DNA of 64,000 nt from Diplolepis rosae. Lineage: Eukaryota > Arthropoda > Insecta > Hymenoptera > Diplolepididae. How positions within the stretch are numbered: position 1 is the stretch's first letter; each line of letters opens with the position of its first letter. Below are positions 12,691-23,229 of this stretch, in pieces. Both the position numbers and the translations under genes were made by a program. The notes beneath the pieces are model-generated. The model made no database searches, was not told where the DNA came from, and saw only the letters and a list, made by a program, of their open reading frames with translations. Location of the stretch: positions 124,001 to 188,000 of the forward strand of contig JAPYXD010000049.1 of assembly GCA_030998225.1 (NCBI GenBank). Direction: 5' to 3'.

Positions 12691-12819
12691 CAATTTTAGT
12701 ATACAGGGGTATATTAAATTTCCTATATGTTTACTAAATTTACTAAACTTGGTAATTTATATATATGTTTTTTATATATATATTTTTATATATGTGTATA
12801 CGAAATTCATCTGCGCAAG

Positions 12820-12963
12820 CGCGTTTCGCGTTTGGAGTTACGTGGATCGTGCAATATGCAGACTCGCATTCCGATGTATTTGTGGTTAACTACGTTGTTG
12901 GATCGACATTTGATGCCGCGCAAAAGTTCGGATTGTTTGGATCTGCGTTTTTCTCTTCAAAAG
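12820..12963 (+). CDS. Candidate exon 1 of an unrecognised spliced gene (5' part unknown)
   Basis: An open frame running through 12765-12998 contains a protein-like stretch, with GVTWIVQYADSHSDVFVVNY followed by VVGSTFDAAQKFGLFGSAFF. Codon use is mixed and plausible, unlike the AT-driven ORFs around it. It ends at a good 5' splice site, CAAAAG|GTAGGT, after base 12963 in phase 1. The next candidate exon (13491) starts in the matching phase. The left boundary is uncertain: AG dinucleotides at 12818-12819 or 12836-12837 could be acceptors, both with poor pyrimidine tracts. The upstream sequence is a dispersed repeat, so earlier exons are either far upstream or lost. I do not recognise the family. 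The hydrophobic, small-residue-rich character suggests a membrane-associated stretch, which is inference only. Confidence 0.4.
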
Positions 12964-13490
12964 GTAGGTTTGATTTATTTACTCGTTTACAAATGTAAAT
13001 TTACGTATCCCAGAATTTTGAAGCTTTATAAGTGAAATGTGAAAAAAGTAAAATAAAAATTCCAGAAGTAGTTACACATTTTAGGTTACATTAACCCGCG
13101 AAAAAAAGTTGATCTTGCCCAAGTAACACAAGATCATCTATTAGATGTCTAAAACATCTTTTTGGGGAAAACGGGAGAGCTCTAGAAGACGTTCCGATTT
13201 TCCGTTGAAAGTGCTATTAGACGTTTAATAGAGCTCAAATTGACCGCTAATTCAACTATTTTTGGCGTTTGGAAGACGATCGAAAAGAAGCATCCACAAG
13301 ACGTCCTTATGTCGTCTTTTAGAGGAGTGTCATTCGATGAGTTTTAGATTGTTTGAAGAGCTCTATTAGAGCGTCTTAAAAACGTGTTCCCGTCCTTTTA
13401 ATCTGGTTAAGAGCTCTAGAAGAGGTATGAAAAATTTTATTTTAGATATTAAAAAATTGGCTAAAAGTGATATTTTTACTATTTTTTTAG
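12964..13490 (+). other. Candidate intron carrying a GAGCTCTAGAAGA-rich repeat
   Basis: GTAGGT at 12964 and TATTTTTTTAG ending at 13490 would bound a 527-bp phase-1 intron. Its middle (about 13120-13425) has repeated words AGATGTCTAAAACATCTTTT, GAGCTCTAGAAGA and GAGCTCTATTAGA, and looks like an inserted repeat beginning CCCAAGTAACACAAG. No right terminus is visible. Confidence 0.4.
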
Positions 13491-13605
13491 ATCGCGTACT
13501 CATTAGAGTTCAAGATATTATGGAAGGAATTCAAGTTGCTTTCGCATACGTGTTTGGATATTCATACGTTGCGGAATTGCCAAAATCTTTAGAGTTCATT
13601 CAAAG
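13491..13605 (+). CDS. Candidate exon 2 of the same gene
   Basis: Preceded by a strong acceptor (ACTATTTTTTTAG) and followed by the donor CAAAG|GTAATT. The 115-nt exon is open and reads DRVLIRVQDIMEGIQVAFAY followed by VFGYSYVAELPKSLEFIQ. Its first codon is completed by the G left over from exon 1, so the reading frame is kept across the 527-bp intron. It ends in phase 2. Together with exons 1 and 3 it forms a coherent C-terminal region of about 90 residues. The family is not recognised. Alternatives are a decayed gene fragment carried by a transposon, or coincidence. Three matching splice pairs make coincidence less likely. Confidence 0.45.
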
Positions 13606-13691
13606 GTAATTATTTGATGATTCATTCAATATACATATAGTTTTCACGTGTCTTTCAAGTACATATTTATAAAACGAAATTATTTCTTCAG

Positions 13692-13704
13692 GTTTCATAT
13701 TTGA
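13692..13704 (+). CDS. Candidate terminal exon 3 (four residues and stop)
   Basis: An 86-bp intron (13606-13691, GTAATT to TTATTTCTTCAG) has the short length common in insects. Joining in phase gives Arg-Phe-His-Ile and a TGA stop at 13702-13704. Possible polyadenylation signals AATAAA lie at about 13726 and at 13871. The tiny terminal exon is the weakest part of the model. Confidence 0.35.
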
Positions 13705-13870
13705 AATTAACCCTCTGTCTCCAGGCAATAAAAGAGCGAAGGGCGCTAAAAGGAGGTTAACGACATTTCACATCCAAGTTCAAAATTTAATGACAGCTCT
13801 TGGAAAAATTATTGAACTATTTTAAAACTCTTAATATAATAAAATTCTTTGATAATTATTAATAATTCTT

Positions 13871-13876
13871 AATAAA
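13871..13876 (+). terminator. Possible polyadenylation signal AATAAA
   Basis: AATAAA 167 bp after the candidate stop codon, followed by GTGATACTCC. An earlier AATAAA occurs near 13726. Both hexamers are common by chance in AT-rich DNA. Confidence 0.25.
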
Positions 13877-14489
13877 GTGATACTCCGTACTTCTACTGTA
13901 TTCATTTTCCAATATACCCTATTGAATAATAACTGTAAAACAAAACATTACAAATCGCTATATATACTTTATTTTTAATAGTAACATTTATATCCTTTCG
14001 GACAAAGTTTAGAAAAAAAGATTTAACTTCAAATCCATAAAAGTTCGGAACCATTTACTGAAAATCCATGAATGACTCACAAATTATAACCCCTATCCCA
14101 GACTTAGGAATAAGTTCCGGACTTTCTTATGAACACATTTTTTCCGTGTAGAAATTTTTGTAGAATTTCCGTAGAACGCTTTCCGCAGAATTTTTTCACG
14201 TGGGTAGCTCTGTATATCGATTTTATGAAAAGATGTTCACATATAGAAAAATTGATACTCAACTATGGAACAGTTATCTTATATATTAATTTGTAACATC
14301 TAGATATTCTGCTGTAATATCTAAATATTAATCCTGAATATCCACTTTTTCTCCGTATATATTATAAAAAATTATTAGTTTTCTTGTACTTCTTAAAAGC
14401 GGTTTACCATTGAAAGTGCTGAAGGGAAAAACAGTGACGTCAGTGATTGTTATTGGTAGTTTCACTAAGATGTGCTAAGATGCTAACGG
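13877..14489. other. No gene seen
   Basis: AT-rich intergenic sequence. TTTTTTCCGTGTAGAAATTT near 14138 resembles the TACACGGAAAAAA termini seen at 18973 and 62068 and may be a solo transposon end. Confidence 0.4.
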
Positions 14490-14845
14490 ATAGGAATAAA
14501 CTTCGAGGTTTAATAAAACTATGTAAGTCATTATTATTAAGTAAGTATTCGAATCGCATTGATAAACTTGCTTTTTATGATTGCAGTTTTCTGATTAGTG
14601 CATCCTTACATACATGGAGTATTATTATTTCAATGTATATCTTTGTAATTTTGGAACGCTCGGGTGATCATCTCTATTTGTGTTTAGCCTGACAGTACTC
14701 TGCGATACACAGTTAAAACTCCATGTATGTGAGGATGCACTCATCAGGAAACTGCAATCACAAAAAACAAGATTGTCAATACAATTCGAATAATTACTTG
14801 ATAATAATTACTGACATAATTTTATTTAACCTCAAACTTTATTCC
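14490..14845. mobile_element. Foldback element, arms about 130 bp
   Basis: 14490-14620 pairs with the reverse complement of 14716-14845. ATTGCAGTTT(T/C)CTGAT(T/G)AGTG and CATACATGGAG are nearly exact in both arms. No clear target duplication, so the outer ends are approximate. The 81-residue open frame across it (14447-14692) is a by-product. Confidence 0.7.
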
Positions 14846-15639
14846 GATTTAATTATTTCCTGAATTATCTCAACATGATCTGAACAGTCATCTATTATCT
14901 TTTTTTAGGGTTTTTGGCTTACGCCAGATGGCCCTGACGAAATCTAAGTTGGGCCACCACTAAAGCATTACGCGGGCATGGCCTGGTTGTGTTCTCTACA
15001 TCTACACATATATTATGGCCATCTATACTGATTTTTGTGTCAACACTTATTTACCAAAAACTGTTGAATAAGATTCGAAAAAACCTAGAATATTCATTGA
15101 TTCAATATGAGTTGTGATTAGGAAACGACAATAGTGACCTTTCAATAAGTGAATTTCATTATATATTTAAAATGTATGGCGCTTAAATAAAGTGCATTTT
15201 CATTTCGTTTTGCTTTTTAACCAAATTTGCTCTAGATGATACCATGTCAAAAATATAGATTTATAACAAACTGTAAGTTAGAGCTGGGACTATAAAAGAA
15301 TCGATACCTTCTCGAATGGATTTTGACTCACTTAATTCAAGCATCTATTAAAAAAGCGCGAGTTCGTAGCTCAGTGAGAACGCCTTGGGAAAAGAAAGTA
15401 GAATCAATGACCTTGCGTTACAGAAGGCAGAGCAACCTCTGTGAACTTTTTATCTGGTGAAGACTCTCAAGCATAGTTTTTCCTAAATATTAAACAATCG
15501 TTAAATATAAAAAGAAAGAAAAACTTTTTCTAAACACGACTTTGGCACATTTTTTAATACTTTATAAGGTCTGTCGATACAGTAAGGCCAAAGAAGAAAA
15601 ATCAAAAGTGGATTATACTATATTTTTATATTTTTATCA
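14846..15639. other. Mostly featureless, with one tRNA-like A-box region
   Basis: AT-rich. At 15358-15440 (+) GCGCGAGTTCGTAGCTCAGTGAGAACGCC contains a good tRNA A-box (TAGCTCAGTG), as in a tRNA-derived SINE head. No convincing B-box follows, so I call a fragment only. Confidence 0.35.
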
Positions 15640-15906
15640 TGCGTTTTCAAATAGTTTGGTAATTTTAAAGAAATGTTTTTCTCCGTGGACCCATAAGTGA
15701 GAAAATCATTTTTACATTCTCATCATCATTTGATTGCCTACTCCAAAAAAGAAAGTTCTGCATAATTACGTCACAGATGCAATAATAGATGCCTTTATTT
15801 GTTTCACAGTTCTTTACATTCTCATCATATGAGAAGATATTCGTTTTATACATGGAAAAAATTGACTTCAAATTTTCATAAAATCTGGACTTTTTGAGAC
15901 CCCCTG
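15640..15906 (-). repeat. Dispersed repeat family K, part 1 (interrupted)
   Basis: On the minus strand this matches 40790-40880: GGGGGTCTCAAAA, ATTT(T/G)ATGAAAATTT and GATGAGAATGTAAA are shared. The copy is cut at 15906 and resumes at 17108, with the element 15907-17107 between. Confidence 0.7.
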
Positions 15907-16085
15907 CCCAGGTGCGAATTGACCGTCGGCCCACGGTTGGGCCAACCTTGTTAAAGTTGTTCCAACCTTGTTGGCCAGAGGTCGAGCCAACTAGTGAAAT
16001 GATAACGCTATCCGTCGATTGGCATGAACAGTTGGCCCGACGCCGGGTGCCGGAGATGGGCCGTCTTAGGCAAAATATGCTTGTA

Positions 16086-16646
16086 CCCGTGTAGAAATTT
16101 GAATAAGGGCACTAGCAGGGTCTAATAAGGTACATTACTTGATTAGTAAATTATTAGTACATTATTGATACATTATTTGTAATCGCACGTTTGAATTAAA
16201 AATTTCGTATTCGCTTTTGGATTTGAACCCTCTAAACCTACCTATATTATCTACATAACTAAACGCATTCTCAACGCCTAAAGCCTCTCGGCTAATCTCG
16301 CTTACCATATTCCGAAAAAAATCTCACTTATAAGCTACTGCTGCAAAGGCCGTAAAAGATGGGTCTGTACCCTGATGTTAATAAGCAATCTTTTTGTTTC
16401 AGGTATTTTAATCAGTTATGGCTTTAAAATTTTTCCACTTTCAATGACTGAATTAAATTTCTATGAAACACAGTATTTTTTAATGAAACTTGGAAAAAAC
16501 TTTTTATCAAAAACATTATCTAATTAAAAGTTGTATACTTTAGAAATATCTATTTTTACAGTACGTTAGTAATAATTTACATAGTATACAACTTTTTACA
16601 TTTTAATGTCAAGATTTTTTTTTAAATAAGGCAATTTCCGCACGGG
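16086..16646. mobile_element. TA-flanked MITE nested inside the previous element, 561 bp
   Basis: Termini CCCGTGTAGAAATTT and (reverse complement) CCCGTGCGGAAATTG, each bounded by TA (16084-16085 and 16647-16648). It contains a tRNA-like segment at 16196-16345. Confidence 0.7.
16196..16345 (-). repeat. tRNA-derived SINE-like repeat, copy 1
   Basis: The minus strand has GAGGGTTCAAATCC (B-box-like) about 60 bases after an A-box-like GAGATTAGCCGAGAGGC. Homologous to 18825-18952 and 39300-39465. Confidence 0.5.
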
Positions 16647-17107
16647 TATAATCTAGTTAATAATATGTCGAAGATTGGTTCAACCATGGCCCAGAGGTGG
16701 GCCGACCGAACTATCATGGACATCTAAAGTAATTCGCCAAGGTTGGCCCGACAGTCGGTTCGAGTCTGGGCCATAGTTGGGCCGACAGTTAGTCGTGCAA
16801 TGGCAACGGAATTTAGTTAATAATATGCCGACAATTGGTTCAACCGTGGCCCAGAGGTGGGCCGACTGAACCGTCACGATCATCTGAAGCAATTCGCCAA
16901 TGTTGGCCCGACAGTCGGTTCGAGTCTGGGCCATAGTTGAGCCGACTGTCGGGCACATCTTTGGTTGCCGGTGTTGTCTGCTAAAGTTAGTAAAACCGAA
17001 AATACCACAGTTGGCCTAACTATGGTCACCAAACCTTGGTCGCCAGAGTAGGGCCAACCGTGGCCCGATGGTCCAGCTCTGACAGCCGACCGAAATTCGC
17101 ATCTGGG

Positions 17108-17470
17108 TGAGTGAGAATAAATGGTTTTTATGACGGATTTGGCACACTTCTTGAGAGTCTGAAAAGGAAGGACGAGTTCGCTAACCAGCCATTTATGACC
17201 AACACTTCTGCTTTTATCCATAGAAAACATTTTTCTAAAAATCAAAAATTCAATTTTCTCGTCAAAATATACGAGATACGGTAAAAAAGTTCATAAAACA
17301 AAATTGTTTATATCAAAAAGATCTACAACTTTTGTGTTAACTATGTGGAATAAGAAAAAAATGTTAAGTAATAAAATTGTTCAAGTCCAGAAAATTTATA
17401 AATACACTTCAGACAATTTTTTAAGAAAAACAAATAGCCTTGAGTAAATGAAATTCCTTTTTTCATTTGA
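17108..17470 (-). repeat. Dispersed repeat family K, part 2
   Basis: Continues the copy interrupted at 15906. On the minus strand it has GTTAGCGAACTCGTCCTTCC, like GTTAACGAACTTGTCCTTAC near 40640, and TACGAGATACGG matches the ATCTCGTATA words of other copies. Confidence 0.65.
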
Positions 17471-17669
17471 AATCGAAAAAAATTTAGTAATTTGTATGTA
17501 AAGGACATAGAACATCGAGCACGAAGCGCGCAATCAGAATGTGCCCGTGAAGCGGGTAGATTTGTTGTTGTTGTAGAAATGAGAGAATTACTTGGGTAAA
17601 ATCAGCATCATAGAATCATCCATTAATAAACGTCATCATTTCGTTGCTTATTTTCGGACATACACATAT

Positions 17670-17919
17670 GTGGCGTGGAAAGAAGAAACCCGGCTAACAG
17701 CACCTTTTAAATTTTCGAGAAAATCGCGTTTCTCTGAGACGGGTCCGTTCGAAATAAAAATAAACGCGAGATAAAATGCGTTAGATTTCGGTAATTTGTG
17801 ATCGCACAGCTTTGTGCATAGGCCCATTCGATAGAGCATGCTTCTATCTCTCAAAATCATCGAAAAACTCAAATTTCGACTTTGGTGCTGTTAGCCGGGT
17901 TTCTTCGTTCCACGCCACA
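17670..17919. mobile_element. TA-flanked MITE, 250 bp
   Basis: Terminal inverted repeats of about 37 bp: TGTGGCGTGGAA(A/C)GAAG, then AAACCCGGCTAACAGCACC, exact apart from one base. TA lies on both sides (17668-17669 and 17920-17921). Confidence 0.85.
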
Positions 17920-18824
17920 TATTACGAAATATTCTCATCAGGGGATTCAAGGAACTAAATGCAGATGTCATAAGTTGACTATAGAGACAATAATGGATTT
18001 ATGATATCATATGTGCACAAGTAAATTAAATCTTAAATGGAGTGAAAAGGGAATGGATATTCTGATACAAAGCCGTTGTTCAGGTTAAATCCAATTTCGG
18101 TTTAACAAAAAATTTAATATTGTAAATATCTCTGCATCACGCATTCTTTCTATGTATTATTTTAAAGATGGTTTGTTTCATTAGTTTTTTAATTTTAACT
18201 AAAATTCTTTTACTATTAGCGATCAATAGTTTGAAACTGCACTGAGACAAATATATATAATCTAGATTTTAAACAGTATAATCTAAATTATATGTGGTAT
18301 AATCCTGCTTAAAATCTAGACTACACCGTTTATAATCCTAGAAAGCTGTCCTACACTGAGAGACTTTTCGTTAGAGTAAATGATAAAAGATGAATCAATA
18401 TTTAGTATAATATCGTTCCAAAATGGGGAAAGCCGAGGCTTTATTATACTTATTCATCTTATGACATCGAAGTTTGATATAGTCATAACGGTCTTTAATA
18501 CATGAAGAAGATAAAGTAGTATTTTAAATACTAAATATTATGAATCTCTATTCGAGAAATTGAAAGTACGAGAAAATGATATTATGATTTCTAAGTTGTC
18601 TAAAAATACATTGAATAAGATGAATAATGAATATCAGATTTTGGAAAGCATGTTTGAGAAATTCATATTATGAATATGAACTTGCTAGAAACCTGGCGAC
18701 GCGCAGCAAAAATCAAAATGTTTATTCTCGGTTTTTCGTATAATTCGTTTCAGAATGCCGTACGAGTGCTTCCGATGTTTTCCGATTGGCTTCATAGACT
18801 CAATCCAAGTCTGCCCAACTCAGT

Positions 18825-18952
18825 AGTGGCTTATAAGCGATATTTCTTTCGGAATATGGCAAGCGAGAATATCCGAGAGGCTTTAGGTGTTAGACATGCG
18901 TTTAGTTATGTAAATATAGGTAGGGTTAGAGGGTTCGAACCCAAAAAGCGAT
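18825..18952 (+). repeat. tRNA-derived SINE-like repeat, copy 2
   Basis: GAATATCCGAGAGGCTTTAG (A-box region, like the CCGAGAGGTTAAGGC of Ser/Leu tRNAs), about 60 bases on GAGGGTTCGAACCC, a perfect B-box. It does not fold as an intact tRNA by eye. The ORF at 18670-18957 is incidental. Confidence 0.55.
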
Positions 18953-19379
18953 TCTGAAATTTAATTCAAGTACACGGAAAAAATTTGTCGCTTAAAAAGT
19001 CATGGACTTTGTGTAATACTCGTGGATAGGTTAGAAAGTCGACTAAATATTATGAACCTCCTTATTAAAGAATATGATAGATAATCGCTGAAAATGTAAA
19101 ACGTGAATTCGAAAGTTTAAGTGACAGTCGCGGAAAATTTAAAACACCGTGGGTTTTACATATTTTCTCTAACCCAGGCATCGAAAGTTTAAGTGACAGT
19201 CGAAGAAAATGTTGAACAGTATGTAAACAGAAAAATATTATTTTCTGTGATATGATCCTGCACTTATAGTTAACTATTTTTCACTTTTACATTACCTATA
19301 TAATCCTAATATGAACTTACTATTACATTTAATACTGTACATTACAGAGACGCAATTTTTTATAAACACTTCGCAGCAC

Positions 19380-19446
19380 CGAGAATCGAACGCTCGCACG
19401 CACGCATCCTACCTAACCCAATCCTAATCGCACGCCTCAACCCGCA
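19380..19446 (-). repeat. tRNA-like fragment
   Basis: The minus strand reads TATGCGGGTTGAGGCGTGCG and later GAGCGTTCGATTCTCGG, spaced like A- and B-boxes. The middle is a (G/C)-alternating CGTGCGTGCG run. Confidence 0.4.
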
Positions 19447-20689
19447 TAGCCGATACATGTCGTGGAGACTTGTGTAAAATATTTGGATCACATTCAGAGT
19501 TTAAAGGCAAAACTAAAATAATGGATAAATTTCAAATTTGACGTAATACACTTTATCAAGGTAAACATATACTTACTCGGAACTAATTCTTCAATGTACG
19601 CTTCAATCCAGATTCAAACGACACGTAATCTCAAAATCTAACCAAAATTATTACAAAAACATAAAGCCGAGCTGCATTGCACTTTTATAATAGTAAATAC
19701 GCGACTTTTTTTCTTCGACCTGGTTTTCTAAAAGTTATTCGACTTTTTTCTACTATTTCCTAAAAGTCATTGAAACCTTACAAGACTTTCTCCGATTTTA
19801 CTTCGGATCAGAAAAAGACACAAGAATTCCTTTTCTGAAGCCATCACTTCTAAAGGTCAAACCTTTTGGTGGAGTGAGTGATTTTTCATATAGTGGTTTT
19901 CAGATTCCCATATTCTTTGTTTGAAAATTTGAAAAGATTCTTTCAGTCTTTCGAATAAAATGTATTAACACCACTTTAAATTCGCTTCGCAACTTTAATA
20001 TACTGAATTTCAAATTCTCGTCGGTTTTATAACAGACACTGAGAAAAAAGATTCTTAGATTCAAAGAAATGTATTTAATTGATTCCATTTCTTTGTATCA
20101 AACAATTCGTTACTCAATTCAATTAAATATTTTTCAGAAGCATGAAACGCGTGCTTTGATTCAAAGAAATAATTTATTTGATAGGCATTTCTTCAATACA
20201 AAGAAATATCTCTTTGCTTGTGAATGTGAGCGAATTAACTCAACCAATTCATGTCTTTAAAACTAAGTACCTAGTTTATTTGAATCTTGCTTTCGCACTC
20301 AAAGAAATATTTATTTGATTCAATAAGTCCTATTTTTTGAGTTAAACAAGACGTATTTGAATCAAATAATTTATCCATGGATGAATCAAGCTTTAGGTTT
20401 TCTTGAATCAAGGAAATATTAATTTAACTGAGGCATTCATTAATTAATTTAGGAAGATATTTATTCGATTCAAAGAGTTGATACATGTATATCAATGTAA
20501 CGTACGTTTCTTTATATGAATAAAATATTGTGTTTGCATAAGTATTTATTTCTTTAGTTGAAAGAAATGTTTTTTGTAAACAGTAGAATGGAAGAATTCA
20601 TTCGAAAAATAACATCTATTTCAAAGAAAACAATATTTTGTTGAAATGACTGCAAGTACTTTCAGTTAAAATAAATAATTTCTTTCATA

Positions 20690-21960
20690 TAAATGTTTGG
20701 CATCATTGTTACAATTGTCAATCTTTTTGAACTTGCAACACATTTTGTAGAATTAAACCTTTATTAGATTTCTTCTTGGAAATATCCGCCTACATTATCA
20801 ATATAAAATAATTTAAACCAAAAAAACCAATTTTTTAAAAGGAGGAAATATTTTTTTGAAAAAACTGTAGGTATTTTTCGTTTAAAAAATTTGTTTATTT
20901 AATTTAAAGGTTTGCCATATTTGTTATGATAACATATTTTTTAAACTTGAAACATATTTCATATAATTAAATGTTTATTGGATTCCTCCTAGGAAATATT
21001 CGCTTGCATTATGAATATGGAATAATTTAGACCAAACAAACCATTTTTTTAAAAGAAACAAGTATTTTTTTGAAAAAACTGTTTTATTTTTCGTTTAAAA
21101 AATTTGTTTATTCCATTGAAACGTTTGGCGTAGTTGTTATGATTACATGTTTTTTAAACTTGAAACATATTTTATATAGAATTGAAAATTTATCATTCCC
21201 GTTCTAAGAAACATTCGCTCTCATTATCAACTTGAAATTTATCATTCCAAACAAATATTCGTCCCACCGTCCCAAGTGCGAAAATGGATACGGCCCAACA
21301 CTGGCCCAGCATCGCCAAAAATTTGCCGAAGATCGGCTGCCAATATCGTGCGGTTGCTGGAATGATAACTCCGGTATGCACTTGGCGGCCAATGCTGGCC
21401 CAAACTCTGGCCGCCAGCACTTGTTTTCAGCACAGCAGCAGGCCAATGCTGTGCCGAACTCTGATTTTTTAACTTCCAGAATGGTTTGCCGTCGTAAACG
21501 TGACACATAGCCCAGTAATGTGCCGTCCATGAGCCCGACTCTGGTTCTTCTACTTTCAGAACTGGATGTCATAGTAAAAATGACAATCGGCTTGGTATAG
21601 GGCCGATACTGGGTCAAGTTTTAGCTGAAGGTCAGTAAATTTAAACAGTCGAAAAAGACCGCCATCTTCGGCCCAGCACTTGACCGATGCAAACAGTGAC
21701 ACTGGCCCAATAACAATGGCCGACTATTGGCTGCCGATATTGGGCCAATATTGTGCCGTATTATCACCTTCGGCAATTCGCACTTGGGGTAGTATACATT
21801 TTTTTTCTATTCAACTGTTTGTCATAGTTGATATAAACATACATATAAATACTTTCAAATGTGGAATATATTTCATAGGGTTGAAGATTTATCAGTATCT
21901 TCAAAGGAAATATTCGTTTTGATTCACAATATCAAATATATCATTTAAAACTTAATTCAT
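20690..21960. repeat. Tandem repeat of about 216 bp inside level 2, interrupted
   Basis: AATTTA(A/G)ACCAAA(A/C)AAACCA occurs at about 20811 and 21026, with TTTTTCGTTTAAAAAATTTG after each. A third unit starts near 21180, is cut at 21270 by the element below, and resumes at 21789 (ATATTTCATA, GTTGAAGATTTATCAG). Confidence 0.6.
21271..21788 (+). mobile_element. CCCARGT-family transposon, 518 bp, 2-bp target duplication GT
   Basis: Ends CCCAAGTGCGAA and TTCGCACTTGGG, flanked by GT on each side. Full of GGCCCAGC/GGCCAAT words. A second copy lies inverted at 33949-34448. A long minus-strand open frame (21204-21617) is partly shared with that copy but runs past the element end, so I do not call it a gene. 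Confidence 0.8.
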
Positions 21961-23229
21961 TTATAATTATACTTCTTTATTTTTCACTTAGGTTTTTTAA
22001 ATTCAATTGATTTTACAAAAATTCATACAGCAAAAGTCTTGATAAATTTATAACATAAAATCTAAAAAATCTACACAAGATTTAGATTTTACATAAATTT
22101 CTTAGGTACAATAATAATTCGGAATTCACAATTGTATAATTTATATTTTGAAAATATACAACACAGAAAATAAAAGAATTTCCTTTCAAATGTTTTTACA
22201 CAAGATTCTTTTTTATATTAATGAAATTTTTGAATACATATTTTAAAATTTAGCTTCATTAAACTTCATACGTATAGTTATAATAAAAATGTATACTAAA
22301 TATTAATTAATAATTATATTATATATTTATCAATAATCATAATTATAATAATTTAAAAAATATTTTATGAATAATTTATAAAAATAGTTGATTTATTTTT
22401 ACTTGAGTGAGGCTCAAAAGCTCTAGTCACGACACATTTCTCTCACAAGCTCTGAATAACTCTTGCAGTCACTACATAAGAAAGTTCCAAGTTTTATGTC
22501 TCAGGATTGTAAGCGAGCGTGTGCGTGATTCGACGAAAGCGTATCGTCCTATATATAAGTTTTTAGTTATTAGGTTTATATTTGCGAAATTGTATATTTA
22601 AGTGTATTTGCGATAGAAAATATGATTGGCTGCGACTGAATGGTGTGAATGTAAGTGTATGATGTTTATATATGTATGTATCGGATGACAAGTGGCAGGT
22701 TCGAGGTAAGAGTTTTTTTGTTATTTAAGAGAACCATGACAACGTTTATACTTGACTCCTTACAATTCATGAAGTTTATATTACTTTAAATTTAAGAAAT
22801 ATTTCTTAAATTTCAAAACACGTTTATTCATATCAGTAACATCTTTTTGACACAAATCTCTAACTTACTATAGGCAACATTATCGTTCTTTGCATCCATT
22901 ATTACTCAATACACTTTACTACTTGACCATTTTAAACAGTAAATCACATCTTCGGAGCAAATAATTATTTAATCCTACCAAAAATGATCTCCTCATTTCA
23001 AAGAAATATTTCTCTCAATTTACAATACGCTCATTACAAACAAGGAATTATATATTAGAATGGAAGACAAATTTACTTGAACCAATGCAAATTTTTTTGA
23101 ATTAATGTATTGTTTCTTTGAACATGCATTACATCATTTTACATCAAAGAATTTACTTCTCTTATCAAATAATTGCTACACAATGTTAATAACATATTTG
23201 TTGAATCTAATGAATATTTAATAGTACTA
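21961..23229. other. AT-rich interior of level 2, no gene
   Basis: Very AT-rich. The only feature by eye is scattered CAAAGAAATATT words (about 22995, 23140) like those at the element ends. Confidence 0.4.

Larger units (their letters stand above)
15907..17107. mobile_element. CCCARGT-family transposon, 1201 bp, 2-bp target duplication TG
   Basis: Ends are CCCAGGTGCGAATT at the left and AATTCGCATCTGGG at the right, in inverted orientation. Flanks are CCTG| and |TGAG. The uninterrupted family K copy at 40780-40800 reads, in the same orientation, GAGACCCCCTGAGTCAGG, so exactly TG is duplicated. The interior is made of GGCCCAAC/GGCCGAC words, including a 143-bp direct repeat (near 16653 and 16796). 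No transposase ORF is seen, so it is probably non-autonomous. It contains a second element at 16086-16646. Confidence 0.85.

Noticed and set aside
21204..21617. 137-residue minus-strand frame with a similar 131-residue frame at 34120-34515
   Set aside because: Both lie in two copies of one CCCARGT element. The frames run past the element ends into unrelated flanks, and the sequence is made of GGCC repeats with no recognisable domain.
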